From: Endozoicomonas sp031844845
Lineage (GTDB): Bacteria; Pseudomonadota; Gammaproteobacteria; Pseudomonadales; Endozoicomonadaceae
Assembly (NCBI RefSeq): GCF_031844845.1
Contig: NZ_JAVRMB020000305.1
Location: 1-64,000 of the forward strand
Reading direction: 5' to 3'
Length of the DNA stretch: 64,000 bases
Each line of letters begins with the position of its first letter. The stretch's first letter is position 1. The notes under the pieces were generated by a model, which saw nothing but the letters and a program-made list of their open reading frames with translations, had not been told where the DNA came from and searched no databases. This document shows, piece after piece, positions 43,019 through 52,351 of the stretch. The translations under genes were made by a program, and so were the position numbers.

Positions 43019-43656
43019 GCTGACTTACACGTCCTGTCATCTGTTCCATTGTTCTGGCCGGTCAGATCTGCGAGCCAAAAAATCGCTCATCATACTGAAT
43101 TAACAGATCTTCTGAAATAGATCTTAGTGCCAGAACAAGAAAAACCGGGATAGAAAATTGCTTCAATATATAAGGCGAAGTCAATAATCGGTCAAGGAAA
43201 ACCATCAACCCCGTTCCCGAAAAGCTCTGGACTATTTCTCTGGAAGACCCCATAGAAAGCCTTATTTCCTGTACGCTGAAGCTAATATCCATCTTGAATT
43301 TTCCGCTGACATTTTAATCAAAGAATCCTCTACCAAAATGCTCTGCCAACAAATAAGTTCCACTTATCATCACATCAAATTGCTTAAGAAATGACAATAT
43401 TTTCCTGATAATCAGTAACGGCAGACGCCATTAAACGCTTAACATGAATTTACAAGGCACTCAATCATAAAAAATATTCTGCCATGTACCAACACAATCA
43501 CAGCCATTCATTTAGCGCCTTAAACCAATGACAGCGAAAGGTGATTCAATGCGTTGATAATACAACGAAAAAGCCCGGAAAATCCGGGCTGCTGACTAAG
43601 TGTTGTCGGGGTCACGATAACACAATACTTTAATCTCAACTCATCCAGCTAAAATA
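43019..43656. other. Gene-poor interval between topA and fadA
   Basis: About 640 bp. A minus-strand reading frame at 43062-43292 would encode 76 residues (MDISFSVQEIRLSMGSSREI...), but it has no ribosome site and no recognised family, and I do not call it a gene. From 43300 to 43560 the DNA is A/T-rich with no structure I could name. The fadA terminator lies at 43572-43590. Confidence 0.5.
43572..43590 (-). terminator. Rho-independent terminator of fadBA
   Basis: AGCCCGGA / TCCGGGCT, an 8-bp stem with a 3-nt loop, followed on the minus strand by TTTTTC. It is 67 bp past the fadA stop. Confidence 0.85.
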
Positions 43657-44829
43657 TCAAACACGTTCAAAAATGGTGGTTATTCCTTGTCCAAGGCCTA
43701 CACACATGGTTGCCAGCCCAAGCGTCCCACCATTTTGTTTCATAACATTCAAAAGCGTTCCGGATATACGCGCCCCTGAGCAGCCAAATGGGTGTCCAAG
43801 TGCAATCGCGCCACCATTCAGGTTTACTTTCTGATCCATTTTATCGAGCAGCTTCAGATCTTTCAGCACTGGCAGTGCCTGAGCTGCAAAAGCCTCATTC
43901 AGTTCGACATGATCAATATCATCAATGGTCAGCCCGATGCGTTTCAGTGCTTTCTTGCTGCTGGGAACCGGCCCATAGCCCATGATTGACGGATCAACGC
44001 CTGCCACAGCCATTGCCCTGACCACAGCCAGTGGCTGCAAACCGAGATCTTTTGCTCGCTGTGCAGACATAACAATCATGCAAGACGCCCCATCAGTGAT
44101 CTGAGAGGACGTTCCAGCGGTTACCGTACCTTTGGGGTTAAATGCTGGTTTGAGCTGTGACAGGCTTTCAGCAGTGGTTTCCGGGCGTATCGTTTCATCA
44201 CGGGTAAACAGGCAGAGATTGCCATCCGCATCATGCCCCTGCATGGGAATAATCTCATCACTGAAATTACCCGTCTCAGTTGCAGCCCAGGCCCGTTGAT
44301 GTGAACGAGCTCCAAACTCATCCTGAGCCTGACGGCTGATGCCGTGCATGGTAGCCAGCATTTCCGCCGTCAACCCCATCATACCGGCAGCCTTGGCGCC
44401 GTATTTGGAGAGCCTTGGGTTTGGGTCAACGCCGTGCATCATGCCCACATGCCCCATATGCTCAACACCACCCACCACAAAAACATCACCGTTATTGGTT
44501 TGAATGGCTTGAACTGCGGTATGCAGGGCACTCATGGATGAGCCACACAGACGACTTACCGTCTGGGCACCCGAAGTAGGGGGAATAGGCGTCATCAGCG
44601 ATGCCATCCGGGCAATATTCCAGCCCTGTTCCAGGGTCTGGTTAACACAACCCCAGATAACATCTTCCACTTCTGCAGGATTGACGTCTGAATTACGATT
44701 AAGCACGCCCGTGATCAGCTCTGCAGAAAGGGTATCCGCGCGCACATTCCGGTACATTCCACCTTTGGCGCGCCCCATCGGGGTGCGCCCAAAATCAACG
44801 ATCACAGCATCTCTTGGGTTCAGGCTCAT
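43657..44829 (-). CDS. fadA: FadA, 3-ketoacyl-CoA thiolase of beta-oxidation
   Basis: A 390-residue thiolase I that cleaves 3-ketoacyl-CoA to acetyl-CoA and a shortened acyl-CoA. It starts MSLNPRDAVIVDFGRTPMGR; the nucleophilic cysteine is in TVSRLCGSSMSALH near residue 92, NEAFAAQALP and GHPFGCSGAR supply the histidines, and ATMCVGLGQGI the second cysteine. It follows fadB by 52 bp and forms the fadBA operon, the two subunits of the beta-oxidation complex. A clear terminator follows. Confidence 0.97.
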   Translation of the reverse strand: MSLNPRDAVIVDFGRTPMGRAKGGMYRNVRADTLSAELITGVLNRNSDVNPAEVEDVIWGCVNQTLEQGWNIARMASLMTPIPPTSGAQTVSRLCGSSMSALHTAVQAIQTNNGDVFVVGGVEHMGHVGMMHGVDPNPRLSKYGAKAAGMMGLTAEMLATMHGISRQAQDEFGARSHQRAWAATETGNFSDEIIPMQGHDADGNLCLFTRDETIRPETTAESLSQLKPAFNPKGTVTAGTSSQITDGASCMIVMSAQRAKDLGLQPLAVVRAMAVAGVDPSIMGYGPVPSSKKALKRIGLTIDDIDHVELNEAFAAQALPVLKDLKLLDKMDQKVNLNGGAIALGHPFGCSGARISGTLLNVMKQNGGTLGLATMCVGLGQGITTIFERV

Positions 44830-44881
44830 GGTCTTCTCTCTTATATTCCGTGAAAATGGTTCAATTTCTTAAGACGCAGCT

Positions 44882-47032
44882 CTATTCACCGTAAAACGTC
44901 TTACCTTCACGAGCCATTTCCCGAAGCTTGTCAGTAGGTGCATAAAGTGGACTGATATGAGCATATTTGTCTGCCAGCTCAACAAACCCGGCAACGCCCA
45001 TACTGTCGATATATTTCAACGCACCACCACGGAAGAGAGGGAAGCCAATACCCATAATCAACGCTATATCCGCTTCTGCCACCGAATCCACAATACCGTC
45101 TTCCAGTGTACGGACCGTTTCCATACACAGAGGCACCATCATACGGGCAATGATTTCCTCATCTTCAAAGGTCCCGTGTTCTGCGCAGACTTCATCCAGC
45201 AGCCCATAAACCGACTCATCAACCACCTTCTTCGGCTTACCTTTTTTATCCTGCTCATACTTATAGAAACCGACGCCATTCTTCTGACCAAAACGCTGGT
45301 TCTCAAACATCACATCCAGTGCGGTCTTGAAGTCACGTTTCATACGATCCGGATAACCTTCCGACATCACACCTTCCGCATGAATAGCCGTATCAATACC
45401 CACCACATCCAGCAGATAGGCAGGCCCCATTGGCCAGCCAAAGCGCTCCATCACCTTATCTACCTGCTTGAAGTCAGCTCCGTCACGGAGCAAAGCAGAG
45501 AAACCACCAAAATAGGGAAAGAGAACCCGATTCACCATAAAGCCCGGACAGTCATTGACCACAACCGGTGTCTTACCCATTTTACGGGCATATTCAACAA
45601 CCGTTGCCACAGTCTTATCACTGGTCTTTTCACCACGGATAACCTCAACCAGAGGCATGGCATGAACAGGGTTAAAGAAATGCATACCACAGAACTGCTC
45701 TGGCCGTTTCAGGTCGCTGGCCAGTTCATTAATCGAGATGGTAGAGGTATTAGACGTCAGAACCGTATTGTCAGACACGTGGTTTTCCACATCCGCCAGT
45801 ACTGCTTTTTTCACCCTGGCATTTTCCACAACGGCTTCAACCACAACATCCACAGAACCGAAGTCACCATAAGACAGGGTCGGTACAATGCTATTCAGAA
45901 CATTGCCCATTTTGCCAGCATCCAGCCGCCCTCTGGCCACACGCTTGGCAAGCAGTTTATTCGCTTCAGCCAGCCCAAGGTCCAGGCCATCCTGATTAAT
46001 GTCTTTCATCAGAATAGGCGTGCCTTTCAGAGCCGACTGACAGGCAATGCCCCCGCCCATAATCCCGGCACCAAGAACAGCGGCTTTATCGGTTTTGCCC
46101 GCCAGCTTTGAGGAAGTTTTTGCTTTCTTCTTCAGCGCCTGATCATTAAGAAACAAACCAACCAGAGCATCGCAGACAGAGGATTTGGCCAGTTTGAGAA
46201 ATCCTTTAGCCTCAACCTCAAGGGCTTTATCCCGCTCCATAAACGCATGTTTCTGAATGGTCTTGACGGCAGCAATGGGTGCCAGCATATGCGGACCCGC
46301 CTGCTGCTTAACCACGGCAGCAGTGGTTTCAAACACCATCATTGCTTCAATAGGCGGCAGTTTCAGCTTCCCTTTTTTCTCCTGCTTGCGGGCTTTGTAA
46401 TCCAGCTTACCAGCGATACAGCTGCGCACCAGCGCAACTGCAGAGTCTTTCAGTTTCTCCGGAGCAACGACCGCATCAACCGCACCTACTTTCAAAGCGG
46501 CATCAGGGCGGAATTCCTTGCCACTGGCAATCCATTCCACCGCATTGTCTGCACCAATCAGACGAGGCAGCCTTACCGTTCCACCCCACCCGGGATAAAT
46601 GCCCAGTTTGACTTCAGGCAAGCCAACTTTTGCTTCCGTAGACAGCACCCGGTAATCAGCACAGAGGCAAATTTCAAAGCCGCCTCCCAAAGCGATACCG
46701 TTAATGGCTGCCACTGTTGGTATATCGAGATCTTCGAAACCAGAGAATACTTTGTTCACCGACATCAACTCGGTAAATATGGTTTCATCGTCCTGTTTGA
46801 AGGTCTGGGTGAACTCATTGATATCAGCACCAACGATAAAAACGTCCTTGCCACTGGTCAGCACCAGACCTTTGATACTCTTATCAGACCGAATAGCATC
46901 CAGCGCTGCAGCCAGATCTTCAATGGCAGAACGGCTGAATTTATTGACGCTTTCCCCGTCGAGATTGAACTGCAGTTCCGCGATACCATTTTCCACAGGC
47001 AGAACCTGAAACGCCTTCCCCTGGTAGATCAT
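44882..47032 (-). CDS. fadB: FadB, multifunctional beta-oxidation subunit
   Basis: A 716-residue fusion. Residues about 1-190 are enoyl-CoA hydratase/isomerase (FIVGADINEFTQTF, GIALGGGFEICLCADYRVLS, LPEVKLGIYPGWGGTVRLPR with both glutamates). Residues about 310-500 are the NAD-binding part of 3-hydroxyacyl-CoA dehydrogenase (AAVLGAGIMGGGIACQSALK, TSNTSTISINELA, GMHFFNPVHAMPLVEV), with catalytic His in HFFNP. The C-terminal dehydrogenase repeats complete it. AAAGGAGA lies before the start. It forms the alpha subunit with FadA and is a likely PsrA target, but I see no clear PsrA box upstream. Confidence 0.97.
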   Translation of the reverse strand: MIYQGKAFQVLPVENGIAELQFNLDGESVNKFSRSAIEDLAAALDAIRSDKSIKGLVLTSGKDVFIVGADINEFTQTFKQDDETIFTELMSVNKVFSGFEDLDIPTVAAINGIALGGGFEICLCADYRVLSTEAKVGLPEVKLGIYPGWGGTVRLPRLIGADNAVEWIASGKEFRPDAALKVGAVDAVVAPEKLKDSAVALVRSCIAGKLDYKARKQEKKGKLKLPPIEAMMVFETTAAVVKQQAGPHMLAPIAAVKTIQKHAFMERDKALEVEAKGFLKLAKSSVCDALVGLFLNDQALKKKAKTSSKLAGKTDKAAVLGAGIMGGGIACQSALKGTPILMKDINQDGLDLGLAEANKLLAKRVARGRLDAGKMGNVLNSIVPTLSYGDFGSVDVVVEAVVENARVKKAVLADVENHVSDNTVLTSNTSTISINELASDLKRPEQFCGMHFFNPVHAMPLVEVIRGEKTSDKTVATVVEYARKMGKTPVVVNDCPGFMVNRVLFPYFGGFSALLRDGADFKQVDKVMERFGWPMGPAYLLDVVGIDTAIHAEGVMSEGYPDRMKRDFKTALDVMFENQRFGQKNGVGFYKYEQDKKGKPKKVVDESVYGLLDEVCAEHGTFEDEEIIARMMVPLCMETVRTLEDGIVDSVAEADIALIMGIGFPLFRGGALKYIDSMGVAGFVELADKYAHISPLYAPTDKLREMAREGKTFYGE

Positions 47033-47629
47033 GAACTTCTCCTTTCGGATTGAAGATAGACAGGCAAACCATAGATCAGTGGTGAGTGCGGTCTATTAAA
47101 CAGACTCAACCTCTATCAGACATTAACTATGGCAGCTATCTCATTATTATTGCTTTACTTCCTGACTTTACACAGGAGCCTGTCGGACTTAAGTCTGCCT
47201 TACTTGCTCCGGGCAGAAACCAAGCTCTTTCCTGCAAATTCATACACTTGTTTGAATTTAGTGCCCACCTTCTGTGAAATGGTGTTTAAAGTCAAGCCTG
47301 CAAGGCTATGAAGATGCCACCTTTTCCCATACTTACACAAGACCTTCCATGCAGGAATACAGGCACGAACTTTCACCGTCAGAATCTGGATCATTATTTC
47401 TGATAATTACCCGACAGAGAGCGAATAAAACCATGAATAAAACCATAATTGGCCTTACAATTGAGGTGCCGTGGCTTGAGTAGGTTTCGGATAAGCCCTG
47501 AAACATTCAAACCATCCGACGGATTGTACTGAGGAAATCGCGACAGCGGTCTGGCCATCCAGGTGTTAGAAAACGGGCGGATCACTTTTTGCATTTATTG
47601 AAGAAGGAAGAGAAGAAGGAAGACAGCTT
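47033..47629. other. Gene-free interval upstream of fadB and usp
   Basis: About 600 bp between the divergent fadB and universal-stress genes. It should hold both promoters. Short open frames here lack ribosome sites and any recognisable family. A small hairpin GTCT-N7-AGAC lies near 47091-47105 upstream of fadB. I see no gene. Confidence 0.5.
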
Positions 47630-48073
47630 ATGAGCCTCTACAAGCACATTCTTGTTGCGATTGATTTGTCCGACGAAGCCGATGATGTGCTCGAAAAAGC
47701 CAAATCCATTGCTGAAAAAAACCAGGCCAAACTCACCATGGTTCATGTTGTAGAACCGCTGAGTGTTGCTTATGGCAGTGACATCCCCCTCGATCTCACA
47801 ACACTGCAGGATGAGATCACTGAACAGGCAAGAGAGCGTATATCCCGTCTGGCTGAGTCAATCCAGCTAAAGAATGGTGAGCAACATGTGGTCTATGGAC
47901 GGCCTGAACGGGAAGTTCACCGAATTGCAGAAGAGTCTGATATTGATTTGATTGTGGTTGGCAGCCATGGTCGTCATGGACTGGCTCTGATTCTTGGCTC
48001 TACATCAACCAGTATTCTTCATGGCGCCAGCTGTGACGTACTGGCAGTAAGAGTGGGTAAAAACGATAGTTGA
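47630..48073 (+). CDS. UspA-family universal stress protein
   Basis: A 147-residue single Usp domain: MSLYKHILVAIDLSDEADDV, KLTMVHVVEPLSVAYG, IAEESDIDLIVVGSHGRHGL. The loop GSHGRHGLALILGSTS matches the ATP-binding Usp signature except that the gap before the last Gly-Ser is one residue shorter than usual. A purine-rich GAAGGAAGA lies upstream of the ATG. Its place between fadB and uup is the same as in Pseudomonas (the PA3017-type gene). Confidence 0.93.
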   Translation: MSLYKHILVAIDLSDEADDVLEKAKSIAEKNQAKLTMVHVVEPLSVAYGSDIPLDLTTLQDEITEQARERISRLAESIQLKNGEQHVVYGRPEREVHRIAEESDIDLIVVGSHGRHGLALILGSTSTSILHGASCDVLAVRVGKNDS

Positions 48074-48086
48074 TCTTTTGCAACGC

Positions 48087-48116
48087 AAAGCCACAGGTTG
48101 TACAACCTGTGGCTTT
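48087..48116. terminator. 30-bp perfect palindrome, bidirectional terminator between usp and uup
   Basis: AAAGCCACAGGTTGT is followed directly by its exact reverse complement ACAACCTGTGGCTTT, so the arms can pair over 13 bp with a tight loop. The two genes converge here, 13 bp from the usp stop and 11 bp from the uup stop, so it can end both. Confidence 0.8.
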
Positions 48117-48126
48117 ATTCAGAGCT

Positions 48127-50028
48127 TTACATATTATCCAGTTCTTCCCAGCGTTCCATTTTCGCTTCGATCAACTCATTGAGCTCTGCCAGCCTGTCCA
48201 GGACTGTCTGAACCGCGTCCTTCTCTCCCAGGTAAAAATCCGACTCAGCCATTTTTGCCTCCAGGTTTGTCAGCTCTTCCTCAAGCGCCTCAATTTCGTC
48301 AGGCAAAGTCTCCAGTTCACGCTGAAGTTTATAACTGAGTTTCTTTTTAGCTGGCTTATTTTCAGTTCCTGATGGAGCCGCTACCTGCTTTGCTTTGTCT
48401 CCTTTTTTGGTCGCACCAGCATCAGCAACCAGTTGAGAAATGGCACCACCCTGCCGCAGCCAATCCTCAAATCCACCCACGTAATCACTTACATGACCAC
48501 CCGGCTCAAACACCAGCGAACTGGAAACCACATTATCCAGGAACGTTCTATCGTGACTGACTAATAACATTGTGCCAGTAAACTCAACCAGTAATGATTC
48601 AAGCAGTTCCAGCGTTTCAATATCCAGATCATTAGTCGGTTCGTCCATTACCAACAGGTTGGAGGGCTTACTAAATAAACGCGCCAACAGCAGTCGATTA
48701 CGCTCCCCTCCGGATAACGCCTTAACCGGAACACGGCAGCGTCCGGGCGGAAACAGGAAATCACCCAGGTAGCTAATAATATGACGACTGACACCGTTAA
48801 TGGTGATGCTCTCACGGCCCTCGGCCACGTTATCAATCACCGTTTTCTCAAGATCCAGCTGATTTCTCAACTGGTCAAAATAGGCCACTTCAATCTTGGT
48901 TCCCATTTTTACGGAACCCGACTCAGGGTTCAGATTACCCAGAAGAATACTGAGCAACGTTGACTTCCCTGCCCCGTTCGCACCAATCAGGCCAATCTTG
49001 TCTCCACGCATAAGACGAAGACTAAAGTCTTTGATAACCGTATGATTATCAAATGACTGGGAGACATTCTTCACTTCCAGCACTAACTTGCCAGATGACT
49101 CTCCCTGCTCCAGCCCAAAGCTGGCATTGCCTTGAACTTCGCGACGCTGACTACGTTCCACTCTGAGCTTTTCCAGATCACGAACCCGGCCTTCATTACG
49201 GGTACGACGGGCTTTAATGCCCTGACGAATCCAGACCTCTTCCAGCGCCAGCTTTTTATCAAACAACGCATTTTGCTCAGACTCAACCTCAAGGGCATGA
49301 GCTTTACGCTCCAGGAAGGTGACATAATCACATTCCCAGCTGGTCAGCTTCCCTCGATCCAGCTCGATAATACGCGTCGCCAGTGACTGCAGAAATGAAC
49401 GGTCGTGGGTAATAAAAAGCAATGCCCCGGAGAAATCCTTAAGCTGCTTCTCAAGCCAGTCAATGGCAATAATATCCAAATGGTTAGTTGGCTCATCCAG
49501 CAACAACAGATCGGGATCACCCACCAGCGCCCTGGCCAGTTCTACCCGACGACGCCAGCCACCAGATAACTCTTTCATCTGTTTTTCTGCCGGTAAGCCA
49601 AGCTTCTTGATAACCGTATCTATTTTCAGGCTCAGGCTCCAGCCATCCACCGACTCCAGCTGATGCTGTACCTTTTCCAGGGCCTTCATATCCGCGTCGG
49701 TGCTGATATTCATGGACAGGCTGTGGTAACGGCTGATCAGATCACCAACGGCTTCAAGGCCCGAAGCCACCACATCATAGACTTTCTTCTCATCCTGATC
49801 AGGGAGATCCTGATTCAGTACGCCCACCTTTAGCCCGGGTTTACGCCAGAGCGTTCCTTCATCAGGCAAAGTAGCCCCGGAGAGCAGTTTCATCATGGTG
49901 GACTTACCGGCACCATTACGCCCCATCAAGCAAACTCTTTCACCTTTACGGATCTGAAACTCCGCATGATCCAACAGAGGTTGATCACCATAGGCCAGAC
50001 TGACCTTTTCGAATCTAAGTAACGGCAT
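48127..50028 (-). CDS. uup: Uup, ABC-F ATPase
   Basis: The start at 50028 gives MPLLRFEKVSLAYGDQPLLD and 633 residues; upstream in-frame sequence is not coding-like. There are two nucleotide-binding domains. The first has Walker A GRNGAGKSTMMKLLSGA, signature LSGGWRRRVELARAL and Walker B DLLLLDEPTNHLD. The second has GANGAGKSTLLSILLGN, LSGGERNRLLLARLF and LLVMDEPTNDLD. There are no membrane segments. A C-terminal coiled coil (LSYKLQRELETLPDEIEALE onward) is the DNA-binding domain of Uup. ABC-F proteins of this type act on ribosomes; Uup also affects precise transposon excision in E. coli. Confidence 0.95.
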   Translation of the reverse strand: MPLLRFEKVSLAYGDQPLLDHAEFQIRKGERVCLMGRNGAGKSTMMKLLSGATLPDEGTLWRKPGLKVGVLNQDLPDQDEKKVYDVVASGLEAVGDLISRYHSLSMNISTDADMKALEKVQHQLESVDGWSLSLKIDTVIKKLGLPAEKQMKELSGGWRRRVELARALVGDPDLLLLDEPTNHLDIIAIDWLEKQLKDFSGALLFITHDRSFLQSLATRIIELDRGKLTSWECDYVTFLERKAHALEVESEQNALFDKKLALEEVWIRQGIKARRTRNEGRVRDLEKLRVERSQRREVQGNASFGLEQGESSGKLVLEVKNVSQSFDNHTVIKDFSLRLMRGDKIGLIGANGAGKSTLLSILLGNLNPESGSVKMGTKIEVAYFDQLRNQLDLEKTVIDNVAEGRESITINGVSRHIISYLGDFLFPPGRCRVPVKALSGGERNRLLLARLFSKPSNLLVMDEPTNDLDIETLELLESLLVEFTGTMLLVSHDRTFLDNVVSSSLVFEPGGHVSDYVGGFEDWLRQGGAISQLVADAGATKKGDKAKQVAAPSGTENKPAKKKLSYKLQRELETLPDEIEALEEELTNLEAKMAESDFYLGEKDAVQTVLDRLAELNELIEAKMERWEELDNM

Positions 50029-50231
50029 TATCCATCCAAACAGCCATGAGCTGAAAGAACCGCCTTCCCCGACCAATGAAAATACTGGCAGAAACCAAAG
50101 CGGCACTTTCGAAATAAAATGTACAGACCACCTTCGCCAATATAAATGAATAGAGGCAGAGGTTTATCAGCTGAAAAACATTCAATAAAACGGGCTAGAA
50201 TAGCGACATCAACAGTGAATGGATAGATCAT

Positions 50232-51485
50232 TCACTGTTTTTTGAAGCCCTCTTTCAAGAAAATCGCCACCACCAGAGCCAATAATTGACAGACCAGCAG
50301 TGGCAGAAAGGCAACCTGATAGTCCTGAATCGATAAAGCACTCAACCCATCATGCCCAATACTTTCCAGGATAAAACCAATCAGCGGCTGCATTACAGGA
50401 GCAGCCAACAACATAGAGCCGTTGGTGACAGCGAGCAAAATCCCCACTCTTGCGGGATTACTGATTTTTTTAACCACAGAAAATGCCAGAATATATCCCC
50501 CACTGCTAAAACCTGCCATAAAGCAAAAGAAAGCCATAATGGGCATCGAACCTGGAAGAAAAATCAGCACACTGAATAAAATCGGGGAAATCGCAGCACA
50601 AATCACCATTATTTTCCGAGTCGAACTGACCCGGCACGCCAGCCAGCCAAGCAAAGGGGCACCGATAGCAGTACCGATAAATATCAGAGCAACCATATCA
50701 GCAACCGCTTCCTGCTCTCCCGGAAAGCGCTCATAGAAGAAAGGAATCCCCCACAACCCGGCAAAACTGGTAATCACCGCAAAGAGACCAAAACCATACA
50801 TGCAGCACAGAATGAAGGAGAGTCTGTTCGAAGACGCTTTACGGTTGCTCCCACTTTCAGAAGCATCATCGAAAGTGACTTCATGCAGTTTGACATCACT
50901 CTCTGATACAGCGGGCGTATTTTTGACAAAAATCGCAATAATGACAGCCAGCACAATCCCAAAGCAGGCAACTACCCGCATTGCTCCCTGCCAGCCATAA
51001 GCGTCCATAAGGTTGGGTAATACCAGCGGGCCAATCCCACCACCGATCATGCCAAAAGCTTCAATCAGCCCAGCCAGTGTCGGAAAGTAGCGTTCGGGAA
51101 ACCAACGGCTTGCCAGCGTCATACAAACCACGATCACCGGTGAGGTAACAATCCCCATAAATGCCCGGGATGAAATGGCGGACAACATGCCTTCAGAGAC
51201 ACTGAACCAGTAACAGGCAACCGCCATCAGCAAGCTGCAGATCACCAATAATACCCGTGCATTACAGCGATCGGCCAGATAGCCACCAGGGACCTGAAAC
51301 AACAGATAGAGATAAACAAAACTACTGGTTAGCCAGCCAATACCAGCCACATCCAGATCGAAGGCAGCCATCAGCTGGGGAACCATAACCGATGGCGCCC
51401 CCTGCAACATGAATTGATATGAGCAGAATAAGGCTGCTATTGCGCAGACCAGAATGCCTCTGAGGCTAATATAACGTGTCGCCAC
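50232..51485 (-). CDS. MFS transporter
   Basis: A 417-residue protein with about 12 hydrophobic segments. The loop between helices 2 and 3 carries the MFS motif GGYLADRCNARVLLVICSLL. The hydrophilic central loop (about residues 195-225, ESDVKLHEVTFDDASESGSN) divides the two halves. EAFGMIGGGIGPLVLPNLMD is the helix 5 region. The substrate is not predictable; metabolite/H+ symporters of the D-galactonate/OFA-like type are possible. It is 130 bp from the uup start in the same direction. Confidence 0.88.
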   Translation of the reverse strand: MATRYISLRGILVCAIAALFCSYQFMLQGAPSVMVPQLMAAFDLDVAGIGWLTSSFVYLYLLFQVPGGYLADRCNARVLLVICSLLMAVACYWFSVSEGMLSAISSRAFMGIVTSPVIVVCMTLASRWFPERYFPTLAGLIEAFGMIGGGIGPLVLPNLMDAYGWQGAMRVVACFGIVLAVIIAIFVKNTPAVSESDVKLHEVTFDDASESGSNRKASSNRLSFILCCMYGFGLFAVITSFAGLWGIPFFYERFPGEQEAVADMVALIFIGTAIGAPLLGWLACRVSSTRKIMVICAAISPILFSVLIFLPGSMPIMAFFCFMAGFSSGGYILAFSVVKKISNPARVGILLAVTNGSMLLAAPVMQPLIGFILESIGHDGLSALSIQDYQVAFLPLLVCQLLALVVAIFLKEGFKKQ

Positions 51486-51548
51486 CGTACTTTCTCCCTG
51501 CCTATTCCTACAAACCCTTTCCCTGTCTTAAGCGCCAGTATATGGGAC

Positions 51549-51719
51549 ATGAGCATCGTTAGATTAGATGGCACCAAAAAAGTTCATTTAAAAATCAGCG
51601 GAGAGCTAAATAGCTTCGAAGCTATCGTCCAGGACAGAGTTGCAAGAGACGCTAAATCAACTTATATATTGCGGAAAACAACAGAATTTCCCGCAACAAT
51701 ATTCGAACCCAAGGTCTAA
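51549..51719 (+). CDS. Possible small protein, 56 residues
   Basis: An ATG frame in an otherwise gene-free interval reads MSIVRLDGTKKVHLKISGEL and ends EFPATIFEPKV. It has a balanced, coding-like amino-acid mix and no repeat sequence, unlike the DNA to its right. No ribosome site is seen before it and no family is recognised, so it may be a gene remnant rather than a gene. Confidence 0.3.
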   Translation: MSIVRLDGTKKVHLKISGELNSFEAIVQDRVARDAKSTYILRKTTEFPATIFEPKV

Positions 51720-51785
51720 TGACATCGCATTTGAAAGGATAAGAAGTTTAAGGGAAGTGGCATTGTAGAAACTACCAGCCCTCTG

Positions 51786-52145
51786 TCATTCTCGCGAAGG
51801 CGGGTGTTGCAAAAGGTCTTCAATGCCGATTTATACTACTGTCGTCTTTCCCGCGAAGGAGGGTGTCGCAAAAGGGCAAAACAGCCCCCGACCGTCATCC
51901 TCGCGAAGGCGGTTGTCGCAAAACCCTCCTCGCTCCCACGCTCTGCGTGGGAGCGAGGTTCCTGGTGGGTTTTGCGACAGCCTCCTGCGCGGGAAAGACG
52001 GAGGGTCAACCTTTTGCGACAACCTCGAAGGCAGGAATCCATCTCGAAAGTGGAGTCTATCCCGAGCAGTGGATCCCCGCCTTCACGGGGATGACGGTTG
52101 GGTGTTAATTCTCCCTTTTGCGACAACCTTCTTCGCGGAAATGAC
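51786..52145. repeat. Cluster of six GCGAAGG-TTGTCGCAAAA repeat modules
   Basis: Three forward modules of the form CGCGAAGGCGG then TGTCGCAAAA begin near 51792, 51851 and 51901. Three inverted ones, TTTTGCGACA then CC..CGCGGG, begin near 51970, 52012 and 52114. Between the third forward and first inverted lies a second palindrome, CCTCGCTCCCACGC / GCGTGGGAGCGAGG. The stretch 52021-52098 repeats, inverted, the sequence at about 40008-40070. The interval 51486-52348 holds only these repeats, a possible small frame and MITE copy D. Confidence 0.85.
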
Positions 52146-52179
52146 GATAGTATATTCTTAATCGCAGCTTCCCGAAGGC

Positions 52180-52351
52180 TTTCGACTAAGGATTTACCCT
52201 AAAATAACTTACCCATTTTGAACTCAGTTTCCGTTCACTCTGAACGAGGCGTTTTCCGCCACCCGCTGCCCGTAAAAGCATGCATCTTATCTTTTTCGGG
52301 CGGCAGGTGGCGGGCGGCGAAAACAGGCAAATTATTTCGGGACAGTTCCTA
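52180..52351. repeat. MITE-like repeat, copy D, with both terminal inverted repeats
   Basis: The left end reads AGGATTTACCCTAAAATAAC and TTACCCATTTT; the right end, read on the minus strand, is AGGAACTGTCCCGAAATAAT and TTGCCTGTTTT, so about 30 bp are inverted with mismatches. The core forms a long hairpin with arms CCCGTAAAA / TTTTTCGGG and flanking CGCC-rich arms. No transposase is encoded. The terminal CTA is the complement of the sixA stop codon TAG. Confidence 0.8.

Noticed and set aside
43062..43292. A 76-codon minus-strand frame upstream of topA
   Set aside because: Coding potential is doubtful and no ribosome site or family is visible; recorded only in the interval note.
44957..46111. 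A 384-codon plus-strand open frame opposite fadB, with another at 46247-47053
   Set aside because: Both are antisense shadows of a well-conserved gene, with composition rich in His, Arg and Thr and no ribosome site.
47086..47311. Short open frames between fadB and the universal stress gene
   Set aside because: No ribosome sites, no recognisable families and overlapping alternatives on both strands.
51786..52145. A CRISPR array
   Set aside because: Repeat units occur in both orientations with irregular spacing and no cas genes are near; it is a palindromic repeat cluster.
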